DNA from: Watersipora subatra
Lineage: Eukaryota; Bryozoa; Gymnolaemata; Cheilostomatida; Watersiporidae
Direction: 5' to 3'
DNA: 64,000 nt
Assembly (NCBI RefSeq): GCF_963576615.1
Contig: NC_088711.1
Span: 58,136,248 to 58,200,247 of the forward strand
The stretch's first letter is position 1. The number at the start of each line of letters is the position of its first letter. The notes under the pieces are model-generated. The model saw only the letters and a program-made list of their open reading frames with translations. It ran no database searches and was not told where the DNA came from. This document shows positions 48,201 to 59,000 of this stretch, piece by piece. A program made the translations under genes and the position numbers.

Positions 48201-49777
48201 TATGAAAAATTATCCATAGAATGAAATAAAGTTGTCTTACTATGACTGTTATTGCAAAATGCATAGACTTTGTCAGAGTGCCGCACCTTGAATGATTCTC
48301 AGCAGTGGTTGTTGGAAGGGAGTTGCTGTGGTCAGAGCAACTAACATGTGAACCTTTATTGGTTGAGGTTCAATGCTCAGAAAAAATTGGGGCATTCAGA
48401 GTATTCAGCCTTAAATTACTTCTTCAACCAGATTAGTCTGCTGTTGCTATCCCAAATAAGGAAACAGTCATAGACTACTGACCATAAAAATATGATCCTT
48501 TTTAAAAACAAGTTAAACAACTGATATTTTTAATAATCATCAACTAACTGTAGTTTTTATTGTTAACAGCTTTTGTGTGTACTAGCCAAATCCTGGACTA
48601 GATAACAAACTGCTTCAGCTAGAACTTGAATAATTCATGGGAAAAGTTGTCAATCATTGTCAATAAGGCACCAATGTTGCAACACTCAATGAGGGATTTC
48701 TGGTGAATTTTCCCTCTCTTGTATCAAAAGTTCTTTGTTTAGTAAATTGCAGCTCACTCACTCCAGTACTTTGTTTAGCGAGAATGACTCGGAGTCTGTA
48801 GCTTCAGCTGTATGTATATTTTACGAAAAAATTGTTTTTAGTTATGTTTTCCTTTCACTATCAATTATACAAATCATCAGCCTTTTCCGATAAAGCTTAT
48901 AAATACAAGAGATTCAGCATTTATAACAATACATATCAGATCATGACTTTTCTGTGAATGACAGACAATGCTGACACGAGCCATCGCAATTCGAATTTAG
49001 TATATCAGTGTGTCACACTTGAAAAATTGTTGCTCAGTCTACCATGTAGCTAGTGTACACATAAATATACTCTAGTTCATAGCTTGCCACTAAAGCTTTG
49101 CAGGCAGTAATAATAGCTGAGAGAGAGTAGAGTTTGTATACATAACAAACTCACGTGTATAAGTTTTTTATGGGAAAATTGTCTCAGTGAGGGATTCCAA
49201 AGATAGTGTTGTTTGTGGTGTATGTATGAGAAGACTGCAAGTTCAGTTGCTGAGCTTGGAGATTATCTCTGCTTTTAAAATTTGCCTATTATGCACCCTC
49301 TATAGCTAATTGTAGTTTTAAATACTCTGATAGCTGGATTGTTGTTGCATATAGCTGTTAACTTTTGTAGCAATCATGCTTGTAATAGTGCACATTTCAG
49401 CGCCCTAAAATCAACCAGCTTCATTTCACACAAAAAGGTAAAGATTTAAAGCTAAATGGTTGTTTTAAGTACTGAAAATGCTCAAGTACTCCGAGCTCAC
49501 CGATGGCAGAGTTCAAGTTATTAATAAATTGTTACAGCGGAGTTTAATATTTTTATTAAAAATATTTGCCTATTTGTAGACAATGTCTTTAGAAGCTGCT
49601 TATGAGTGTCTGGTACAATTGACTACACAGATGAGGCACGAGCTGCTCATTGCTTTTGTTGGGGAACGCAGGCACCAGGACAACCTTTCTCGCTCCATAG
49701 CTGCTAGTCAAGCCTTGGTAAGGCGGTGCTTGGCAACTAGCATCGCTCCTGTCCAGATCGAAGCATCTCCTTCCTAA
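39289..49777 (+). CDS. Three-exon gene for an unrecognised 468-residue protein
   Basis: Exons 39289-40408, 40878-40966 and 49580-49777 join in matching phases (1, then 0) and end at TAA. I chose ATG 39289 (AAGATGGCTGAC) over ATG 39253 for its better start context. The N-terminal ~80 residues (MADNPADVSFRENSLKRQNK .. SYNLYSLFLKYLVNREVPTE) look folded and charged. A low-complexity Ser/Asn/Asp linker follows (about 90-225). A second ordered block, KLKKFLLWAKKMYVKVNSVV to VRQTVSKCRSTKC, has a H-x8-H and C-x4-C spacing loosely like integrase-type H2C2 zinc-binding domains; that is a weak guess. A basic segment (RVAKRKVEEERTGQ) resembles a nuclear signal. The C-terminus is a helical Gln/Arg/Leu tail. 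I do not recognise the family. It could be a host gene or a domesticated transposon gene. Confidence 0.7.
41712..42590. mobile_element. TTAA-flanked foldback element, copy 2 (intact)
   Basis: Begins AGGTTGACTTACAACAAAAT and ends with the inverse (GTTGCAAGTCAACCT), flanked by TTAA (41708-41711) and TCAA (42591-42594, one change). At 879 bp it is the uninterrupted relative of the element at 22083-23724, and the two are clearly similar throughout (for example TTTATGACAAACACTTC near 41979 and 22349). No ORF. Confidence 0.85.
42721..43110 (-). mobile_element. SINE-like repeat copy inside the satellite
   Basis: Begins TCTATATATAAATCTCAAAG and ends CGTGCAACGCTGGGCATTCC. It carries the same ordered blocks as the copies at 27611 and 32000, including GATTTGATCTCAGAACCCCC (degenerate B-box region, minus strand) and GGCTAATGGCAAGTGGCAGG. 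Flanked on both sides by satellite sequence. Confidence 0.75.
43563..43862 (+). CDS. Possible small acidic protein gene in the TIR element
   Basis: Open segment ending GTTGAGGACGATCATGATTC..ATTATG|gtatgt (donor at about 43671) joins in phase to an acceptor CTGCAG|ATTGACAATG at about 43826 and ends at a TAA near 43862. The predicted product has a Ser/Leu-rich start (VASSLQKVSPSLFTLKSTPS) and an acidic end (EVEDDHDSDLDIM..). The upstream duplicate near 43412 has ATGGCGTCATCGCAAAAA, suggesting a MASS.. start that the second copy has lost. Function unknown; coding status uncertain. Confidence 0.35.
44268..44785 (-). CDS. HIRAN-domain-like protein gene (two exons, start missing)
   Basis: Exon 44600-44268 (110 residues plus stop) and an upstream exon ending at 44711 (open back to 44785) join in phase 0. 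The joined product runs KHEYSTLWRPLISQQLV, then CEKEPNNLHEPLAVKLINAD, then VGHLPREISIVSSFFIISGG and a C-terminal acidic tail (IVSDEEISDN). The order W.P..G/Q.L.C.REPNN..D..AV...., VGH.PR.IS is the signature of HIRAN domains, known as a DNA 3'-end-binding module in HLTF and found in many unnamed invertebrate proteins. No helicase or nuclease domain accompanies it. No ATG lies in the upstream exon, so a further 5' exon is missing, or the gene is broken. Confidence 0.7.
45383..46329. mobile_element. hAT MITE with perfect 8-bp target duplication
   Basis: Left end CAGGGTTGGCATCGTATTTC and right end ..AATAATGCCAACCCTG are inverted matches. CACATTAT occurs at 45375-45382 and 46330-46337. CAGGGTTGGCA is a common hAT-type terminus. 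Subterminal repeats near the right end are GGTTTTTACCAGT (four copies) and, near the left, GGTTTATACCGG. 947 bp, non-coding, inserted in the 35-bp satellite (the target is part of the unit). Confidence 0.9.
47056..47898. mobile_element. TTAA-type foldback element, copy 3
   Basis: Begins after TTAA (47052-47055) with AGGTTGACTTGCAACAAATT and ends with the inverse (CTGCAAGTCAACTT). Related to the copies at 22083 and 41712 but rearranged and more diverged. The right flank (GTAACAAT) no longer shows TTAA. Contains the shared block AGCTCTTAAAAGCTAAAAAC and its inverse. Confidence 0.75.
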
Positions 49778-50058
49778 AACCACTTGCTACCTAGGTTTAT
49801 TACGGGATTGCTCCTGACCAGTAACTGTTTTAAGTATTTTGCCAGTAAAACTGTTATGCTAATTCACAGCCATGAGATAATACTTGTTGATTTTATTTTG
49901 TTGCATTACGTTGTTATGCATTTTGTTTTCCAAAATCTTAGTTCTCATTAATGATACACATTCCGTTCCTGTTACTAATAAAATTCTAGTTTTTTTACAC
50001 TGCGAGGCTATTATTAACTACACAAAAACAGTTAGATACATTAACTAACCTATGCTAG

Positions 50059-51345
50059 CTAGTTATGTAAGTCATTCAACACTGGCACCATTATTTGAAG
50101 ATCTTCGTCGATTGCTCTTCCAATTGTTAAAAGACCTACAAATAACAAAGACATTGCCAGCATAGTGGTTGGTGTTGGATTAACAATTATAATTGGGAAT
50201 GTAAAAAGTTTGAAGTTTGTTAAAGCAATTTGTCTTCATTTTAGTTACATAAAATAAGTCATCCATTTCTATAATTACACTGTGTACATGGTTTTTATAA
50301 CCAATCAAACTTACTTAGAGATTAGGAGAGCAGACAACTCTTCATCAAGAGGCTCCTGAGGATTATAGAATACCAGTTCATTCTGAACAGTTTGCGTGCT
50401 CTTCGTATCCTTGCAACATTAATCCAATAATGGTGAGTGTTCAATGCATCAGTAAAGCAAAATGTTGGTTTGAGACAATTTGCTGCAACAGCTTAATTCT
50501 TACACTCGCCTAGTAAACATTTGTATTTTAGTAAATGTTGTTTTCCTAATTTCTCTAACTTACACAACTTACAAGTTGTAATGTAAAGTCGGCTATAAGC
50601 TACTGACGTTTATTTTCAATAGGCCATAATCTAGCTACGCTGAGGATATGGACTGTAGCTGTTAATGACATAGTCATGAAAAAGCTATGAAATGCTGGTT
50701 GCCACCTAACCATTGGGGTCAAATATTACAACCAAATTATATGAATGTTTTTCTATTCCAGTTTTATCAAAAGTTGCAGCCGTTAAAAGAGGAGTCATTT
50801 TTCTGTTTGCAAAGATGATGGATGTAACAATAAATGTGAAGCTCTGTTACAAATATCTAGCAGAGGATTACCAATCAAAAATTATTATCTCATAGGATTT
50901 AATAGTTTTATACAGTTTTCCATATTCAAGAGAAATGATTTAATGTATAGCCCACGACTATTGTAGCCAAGTAAAGCTTTTGGGGGTTTACTAAAATTTA
51001 ACACATAATGTTAATACACGGATACAATACCTGGGAAGGTCGTTCCTTGCTGACTAGCTCGTAAATGTATAGCACTCTGTCAAATGTTTTAGATAAACAT
51101 TCTGCGAAGTAAAGAGAGAGGCTCTTGCTTTTCTCACATAGAGTAATGAATGTTAGACTCATTTGTGTGAGACATTCTCTTGATAGCTGTCTGACATCGG
51201 TCTCTCGTAGTCCATGTTTTGCCATATGACTCCATGCGTTAGCAAACATGCTCAAGGCAGTGAAGAGATAGATAATGACTATGTAGAAGACTGTCTGCTT
51301 GGCAATTTCTTCAACAATAGCGGTCGGGTCATCTATGACAAACAT
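50059..51345 (-). CDS. Three-exon gene for a probable single-pass membrane protein, function unknown
   Basis: Exons 51345-51031, 50409-50315 and 50116-50059 (alternative last-exon start 50135, giving a different short tail) join in phase to about 155 residues. The N-terminus is MFVIDDPTAIVEEIAKQ, followed by a hydrophobic segment at about residues 18-38 (TVFYIVIIYLFTALSMFAN), then a predicted helical region with Cys/Leu pattern (RECLTQMSLTFITLCEKSKS) and a polar C-terminus (PQEPLDEELSALLIS, then AIDEDLQIMVPVLNDLHN). An in-frame TAG 12 bases upstream of the ATG supports this start. It faces the 39289 gene tail-to-tail (281 bp between stops) and the EF-hand gene head-to-head (1.7 kb). I do not recognise the family. 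Confidence 0.7.
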
Positions 51346-53030
51346 TTCAAGCAGCTTCTATCGAAATTGGTCACTAACCTGTGAACATATATCTTCAAAA
51401 TTCTTTTTAAAAACTGTTATTCGAAATATTCTTCCATTTAAATAACTCATTAGTAAAACAATCCAAGCTCCATTTGTAAGTGAAATCTGTGGTACTCTTG
51501 CGATGTTAGTGGCTAGTCAGCAGCCATTGCTAGACCTTTTCCTTTTCGCGCTAGTTTGCAGATTTGTTGAACACTCCTGTCTGCTGCCAATATCATGTGT
51601 TGCTTCTCATCTTATATTAGGCATCACAAGCTCAGATCAGGCAACGGGAAATGCATTGATGTAACTAGCTGCACTGCCTGTCGGTCTTCATCTTATATCT
51701 AAGTATCCTATTGTTACTTCATAGGCTGTAAGCAGATGGTGGTGATATATAACGCGCTTATATTCTCCGAAGGTTAATCTCTAATTGAGACCTCTATACT
51801 TATCTCACAATCAGTGCGGATTGATTCCACATTAATAAACCTATAAATAGTGAGCTCTAACAAATGCAGTCCTGATTATTGCATTTTACATACCGGTAAG
51901 ATGGGCTTTTGATGATTACATACTACACACAAATTTTTGTATCCATTGCATCGTAAAAAGGTATACAGCATTTTAGCTTAAAAGGTTTCCACAATTGAAA
52001 GCGCGTTTGAAACCTATGACCTTTTAAATTATTTTTCATTAATGTATTAATTGCTCTTAGCGCTGAAATTTACATGTCTGCTAGACATTTATATAACATT
52101 TGATCAATTTTTGTAATATATTGAACAATAGGAACAATGTACAGCCGATTGTGTAATTAAAAAATTCATTGCCAACAACAGAATCAAGGATACATTTGCA
52201 TGTAAGTTGTCTTATACCTGGAGAAAGCGTATAAGGCAGAGAACAGGGCAGTAGCATTTTATTAAATGATATCTTGTCTACAAATAGTTACTGCCGCCAT
52301 CATTAAAAGAAATATATGCGAACACATTTAAAAAGTTTATTTAAACACGGCACCAACAGTTAAGTCTAACTTTTTCATCTAATTAGTTGAAAAGTTAAAT
52401 TTCCTATTCTATTTGTTGGATCAAGGACCTTAGGAAAATTTTGGCCCAAAGGTCAGAGAGCATTATCACAATATTTAACATATTTTAGATATATATCTAT
52501 ACATAAAGAGATTCATAAACATATCTAGAGATTCATAGATGTCTAGATTTTCTAAAGACATTTTCATAGTAGCGCTAGTCTATTATGCTAGCTAGTTCAC
52601 AAGGTGAATCGATGCTAATGGCAGGCTACTGCGTATGTTGAGCGCATACACTGCTATTCACAAAGTTCATTACTACTGTACGTTGTATTTTATCACGTCT
52701 TATCCACGGTAATTAGCACTTGGCCTGATATGAGTTGCTACAAGGGCGCTCGATAGCAACAGCCCACACGTCATACTATTATATACTATTATATCTTATA
52801 ATGTAGAGTGTTTGCTCATTGTGTTTGTACAGTTGAGTATTGTTGAACTTCTTATCGATTATTTAATAGGTCAGTGTATTGGACATTTTCCTTTCAATTG
52901 TGGCACACAAAGCATTTAATTTTTGGTTAAGTAATGATGAATAACCGGAGTGAATAGCCAAGTGTAACGACGAGACTTGCAAGCTACTACATTTCACGTC
53001 TAGTTGTAGTTGAGTTAGCCAGGAGTCATA
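51346..53030. other. Divergent intergenic region
   Basis: Should contain the promoters of the membrane-protein gene (minus) and the EF-hand gene (plus). AT-rich. I see no repeat element, RNA gene or convincing core promoter motif. Confidence 0.5.
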
Positions 53031-56000
53031 ATGGTAAGCTGTATGTATAGCTGGTTACGGGGATGATAAACTGTATTCAGGTTGTAGCACAAAATAGGTA
53101 CATCGGAAGATTAGCATAAGCATAAAATATTTATGTAGTAATGGTGCTGCAGTGTATTTTGTAGGAGGGTAGTGTAAAATGGTTGTAGCCTAGCCATTGA
53201 AGTAAACAAAATAGTCGTCATAGTAGTGATGGAGAATAAAATAGTTTCCATAGCAGCATTTTAGTGAAATAGTGCTGTTATAGCTACTTAGCATCTTTAA
53301 AAAGCTATAGTCATAAATATCACTTTCCTGAAGACAAGTGGTTAAGCTTACATCGCTGGTGCTACAAGGTAAAGAACATGGTGCAGAAAGGCTTAATTAT
53401 GTGCCATTAGACATTTGATTATCTTTTTGTAAAGCTCTGGGCTTTTGGTAATCATTTAGAAGTACTAAATTTTGCTAGTAATGTCTGAAGCTACATATTG
53501 CATAAGTAAGTTGAAAGCAAATACTGTCGTTTTGTATTTGACTGAACAAATGTCTGGAGGCTTCTAGACTGAATAAAAGACATTGTGCACTGACAGTTTG
53601 TATATTTTCGGTGTTGTAGAGTGAAGAAACCTTAGCAGCTGAAAAGATTTCCGGTAAGCAGACTAACTGTCACATGCTTGCGTCAAAAAACTGATATTAA
53701 AGATTTGAAGTACTAAGGAACGCAGTTTATCGATTGAGTACCACTTAAACTACAGTTTGAATTTACTCTATGTTTAAATTTAGCAAAAGACAAGCCTTAA
53801 AGAATGATCAAGCTTTTGGATGCTACTATACATGATTTTTATTGAAGCACTGTATACGGTAAAACAAACTAAAAATCTAATGGTTATTTTTTGCCTTTTC
53901 GCGGAGAAAGATTGGCCTGAACTGATTGGCCAAAATCTTAACGCCTCAGAAGATGTAACAATAGCCAAGTAGAATTATCCAATAAAAAGTATAGACACAC
54001 TGATTATGCTTTTTGATTGGTCGCCCTTATGTTATTGCGGTTACCTTACTAGTGCTGTTTGAAATACATATCTTGTGATTTGAATGTAAATTTATGTCAT
54101 TTATTTGACTGCTAAACCTGCATTCATTTGTTTTGTTGTCAAGTTTTTTCTATGACGGCATTATATTTTTATCAAAAATGACAAAATTTCGTATGTTCAA
54201 GTAGGTTCGCATCACTCTATTTACCCTTTATATTGTCAGAACTAAAGGTGCGATTCGCCTGGTATGATAAAGAAGGGAATGGTTTGATAAGCTCCAGTGA
54301 CCTCATCTCATTTCTAAGGTGCATCGGCCTGAACCCTTCCAAAGCTGAATGTGAAGAGTATAAGAGAAACTGCTCAGGAGGTGAGTACAATGTTAGCATG
54401 CGCCTCTTTGTAGCTCAGCTATAGCCTCAGTTCACAACATCACTTTTGAAGCGCAAAGTCCCACTTGCCAGGCTGGAGCTAATCTAGTGCTTAAAGCATG
54501 GCCATTTCTGGTCACATTCTATGATCACAAGTAGTTGGGCTCCAGCCTTTTTTAACGGAACTAAAGTAACTATGTTAATCTCCTGTACCAGGACGGCGTG
54601 TTAGGCCTACACAACATGATTTAGAGTTGCTATTTATTAAGCCTACCTTCTTGAGAGATTTGCAATAAAAATTGGGATGCTTTTCACTTGTTTGTCTGAG
54701 TGAATTACCACTTGCAGTTTGCTCCTTGAGATTTAGACAATAGAACTAAAGGTGCAGCAGTGATTTTCAGTAATAGAATAGTACACAGCATATCCTTCCT
54801 TTTAGTAATAAATTATAGGAGAGCTAAAATATTCGCTAACAAAGCAGTTATAGAATAAGACTACTAAACAGGTAACATGTGATGGCTTAAAATTAAGATC
54901 TGTAATTGGTCCAATTGTCAGCGCTAAATTGTTTCAAGCTGGCGCAGTTGTACTGTCAATGATCACCATAAACTTACTCAGTAGTTTTATGTTTACAAAT
55001 CAGTTTCAAATAGTAAATGATATTAGATGAGATAACTGTTTACAACCTTAACCTGTATAGCAGCCATCTTACCATACTATCCCTGCTTTAGTCCCATACT
55101 CCACTCTTTTTATCCACTCCTCTGCTTCACTCCCTTTATCCACCCCTCTGCTCTACACTATCCACTCCTCTGCTTCACTCCCTTTATCCGCCCCTCTGCT
55201 CTACCTCCTTTATCCACTCCTTTGCTCCACTCCCTTTATTCACTCCTCTGTTCCACCTCCTTTATCCTCTCTTCTGTTCCACTCTCTTTTTTCACTCCTC
55301 TGCTCCACTCTCTTTATCCACTCCTCTGTTCTTCTTTCTTCCACTCTATAGCTCTCCTAGTAGTTGCGACTTCCAGCCCCACTTGGGTTTTAGTCATTCC
55401 ATGTGAGCCACATTCAGCTCCTTACCCTCTTGGATTTGTTTAAACACGAGGTTCAATGGTTTAGCATGACACCGGAGCATTTACAACATTTTTTCCCAAT
55501 GCTGTTGTGGTGCATCAAAATTCCTGCTAACTAAGGAGTCATTATTCACAAAAATTTGAATTGTATGTTCACCTCATATTTTCACAACTTCTTTATTGCT
55601 CACTACCCTATGTTGAAACTTTTTATTATCTATATTGACAACTGAGTATCTTACTAGACTCTGTTTACCTAATGTGATGTCACAAGCACGGCAAGGCCAT
55701 ATTTTAAAGATATATAACACCAACACTACTACATATATACATTCTATATGCAAACCTGCTTTTGTATGTTAAAACCATAATATGCTGGCGCAAATAATCC
55801 CATAAGAATTCATTATAATTTGTTTAATTCGCTCCATGGCCCACAACATGATGATGCTTTAATAGTTACTTTAGGTAATTCTTCGTATCATTAAAACTAA
55901 TTCTTTATTTAAAACTGAAAAAATTAAATGTACAAGTAAATTCATAACTCTTTTCAACTCAAGTGATATAAAAAAATTGTATACAACCTAACAATTATTT

Positions 56001-59000
56001 TGAAAATATCATTGCGAGCTCCTTTAACAATGCTCTACCTAATATCCATTGCCATAACAGAGAAATGCATTTTAAATGCTATATTTAAAACCATTTATTT
56101 GATTTAAAGGACTAACCATTGCCCTTTTTGTGATTTTTCTATAGCATAAATTGTCAAACATTTTGGGGTAAAATAAAATTATAGGCAATTTGCTTTACAA
56201 AAGATATAGTAATAAACACTAAAAAAGTTTGTTGTTACATTCATTTTGAGTAACGCGAACCAAAGTGTAGGTGGATTTAGAGGTGGAGAGAAAGATATGT
56301 GTAACTTACACTAAAACCCAGTTCTCATCTCACTGTGATCGGCCTGTGGTCATGGGCGATACCTGAGGAGGTAGCCTGTCGTGATGAACTGTTGTTTTTG
56401 TGGAGATGTCCCCCGTCGAGCTGAGCGAGCAAAACAACTGCTTGTCACAATATGCACTGCACCTGATGCATCAGCTGCACTGAAAGGGAGTTGTTCTCTT
56501 CTGTCTATACGGCTTGGCTGCGACGTTATGTCAGTCGCTCCATTGGTAATCATAACGGATTTAGCCCCCAAATTTATGTAGAAAAAAATAAGATAAAAAC
56601 GTTTAATAAGGGACCAGACTCTGCGGTGAACTTTAGTGGAACTTAAAAATAAAATAAATTAAAAATAAAATCAATAAGAACAAGTAAAACTGACTGATAC
56701 AAAAATATAAATGAAACTGACTGAGCGCACAAATAACAACATGTTTAGTTGCTGTTGTTGCCTAAGTTCTTAAGTTCCACTAAAGTCTACCACAGAGACT
56801 GGTCTCTGGTTAAACGTCTTTACCTTATTTTTTCTATATAAATTTTTTGGCTAAATCCGTTAAGATTACCAATGTGGCGACCGACATAATATCGCATCCA
56901 AGCCGCATAGACGGAAGAGAACAACTCCCTTTCAGTGCAGCTGATGCATCAGGTGCAGTGCGTATTGTGACAAGCTGTTGTTTTGCTCACTCTGATCGCC
57001 AGGGGACAACTCCACAAAAGCAACAGTTTGTCAAGACAGGCTACTGAGGAGGCTGCCTTAGTTCTCAGCGCCTACGGTACCGACGGTGATAACGTGATGA
57101 AAAAATTGTCTGCTCCTACACAACGGTATTTTTTACACATGAAGTTAAGATATAACATATGTTTTCGGGTCAAGGTCATATTTTTGGCGAAGTGCAATTG
57201 CACAATGCATTCTGGATGCGCAGGTGGCCGATGCACAGTTCTCACTGTCAGCAACATCCTGCAACCTGCGCTGGGGAGCATAGAAAAGTTCAACTCGTTG
57301 AGCTCCGCCAACGGCCATCGCCGGCAGAAAAATTATCGTCGGCTTGCTGGCTCTCAACAACCGCCAGCAGCAACCGGTTGCACCACCGCCTCGTCTTACG
57401 GTGGGGTGAGAACCAGGCTTTATTTGAACTAAGAAAATTTACTCCAGCCTAATTTGACACTTGAAATTATATTTTTCAGTATGTAAAACAAATGGAAATG
57501 AGGAGCCTGGTAAAAATTACTGATGAATTGAAAAAAAGGTTTGTGAGTCCAACATTTGCTCAAACCTTTCATCATAAGTTGGCAAATTAGTATATTTAGA
57601 CGGTTATAGCCGAAGGTTTAACCGTATAGCAGATTTGGACTTACACGTAGGTTAATTATACACAATATGAAGAGCGCATCTCTTCAAATACTACTTTCAT
57701 AAATAATCTTGGGGCTGCTTTCATGAAGTTACTAAAGACAAAAGAGTCTATCAGAGATTTGAGTACTTAGAATATTTGTGTTTACCATAAGTAATCTAAA
57801 CAAAGAGGGTTATTATCTCTTTATCTTGAGTCTAGCAGCTGGCAGTCTAGCTGTTATTATATAGCCAATGGTAGCCTTGCCTGTTTAATGTTAGCCAATG
57901 GTAGCCTTGCTTGTTTAACGTTAGCCAATGGTAGCCCTGCTTGTTTAATATTAGCCAATGGTAGCCTTGCTTGTTTAATGTTAGCCAATGGTAGCTTTGC
58001 TTGTTTAACGTTAGCCAATGGTATCCTTGCTTGTTTAATGTTTATAAACCTAGTTAATGAGCCGCAAACATCAATGAAATCTTTGTTACGAGGTGTGAAT
58101 TTTAAAAACTTATAACATAACTTCTATCTTTAAGTTTATTGTTTGTAATTGCAACATTGAAAATTACCATAATCCAGCGTTCTATATAAATCTCACTGTT
58201 TGTCTTTTTGTTTGGACTTTTTGTTAAACCCTGTGTCCAGTTATAGCAATTAAAATCTAGCAATGAAAAATCTGCATGGCACTGGATTTGATCTCAAGAC
58301 GTCTAGATCTACAGGTAGAAAACTTAACCATTAAGCTACACGGAGTACAATGGATTCATTGGGCAAATAGTCATTACATTGGTTAAGATACTCACGCTTG
58401 AAACTCTTGCTTGGGGTTAATAACTAGCACTGTTAACTGTTAAAGATTGTTAAGCTGGCCCTAAACATGGATATTGTTTTAATAGAGATTTTAGTAAAGA
58501 TAGCTTTCCAGATAATTTTTCTATTGCCGTGCAATGCGCACATTCAATTAGCTCGTAATAAAATTAAATTCTTCATGACAATCTGTCTTCACTGGAAATG
58601 ATTTTAAAGGTTGTAGCTAGGTTTAACTTTTTTTTACCTTAATTGCAACGCGTCGGTTGTTTAAATATAATATGATCTACAGTACATAAATATTGTCCTA
58701 TGTTTAGATTACAGTGTGATATTTTAGGTGCATGAAACGTACCTCAATCAGATTATGGGATCAGCTGCAAAAAGTACGCGAGATTGAGCAAGGCACCTTC
58801 TCTTGATAAATATGCAATTAAATTTTATTTTGTGATACCTGATAGTCTCACTCAATACATAGGGAACAGCCGTGACATAGAGCACTTAGTCCACAATCAA
58901 TAGGCTATTGCTGGTAGTATAAGAAACGTTTTAAATGAACTGCCAACTGACAGGTGTATGCATATGCTCTTGTTCAGTTATGTATATTTGTGTATCTAGT

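Larger units (their letters stand above)
40967..49579. other. 8.6-kb intron packed with mobile elements
   Basis: Holds two foldback elements (41712-42590 and 47056-47898), a 35-bp satellite array (42684-46450) split by three insertions, and unannotated AT-rich sequence from 47900 to 49579. CAGCCAAACCTCGGCACAC at 41301 is an isolated transposon-end motif. That this is one intron follows from the phase match between exons at 40966 and 49580, not from transcript data. Confidence 0.6.

Noticed and set aside
56983..57452. 149-codon and overlapping ORFs on both strands
   Set aside because: They run through the palindrome and GC-rich shoulder of a TIR element, with no recognisable domain.
57478..57541. 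Extra exon of the EF-hand gene
   Set aside because: Has plausible splice sites, but its insertion would break the spacing between EF-hands 1 and 2; exons 54380 and 59464 join directly in phase.
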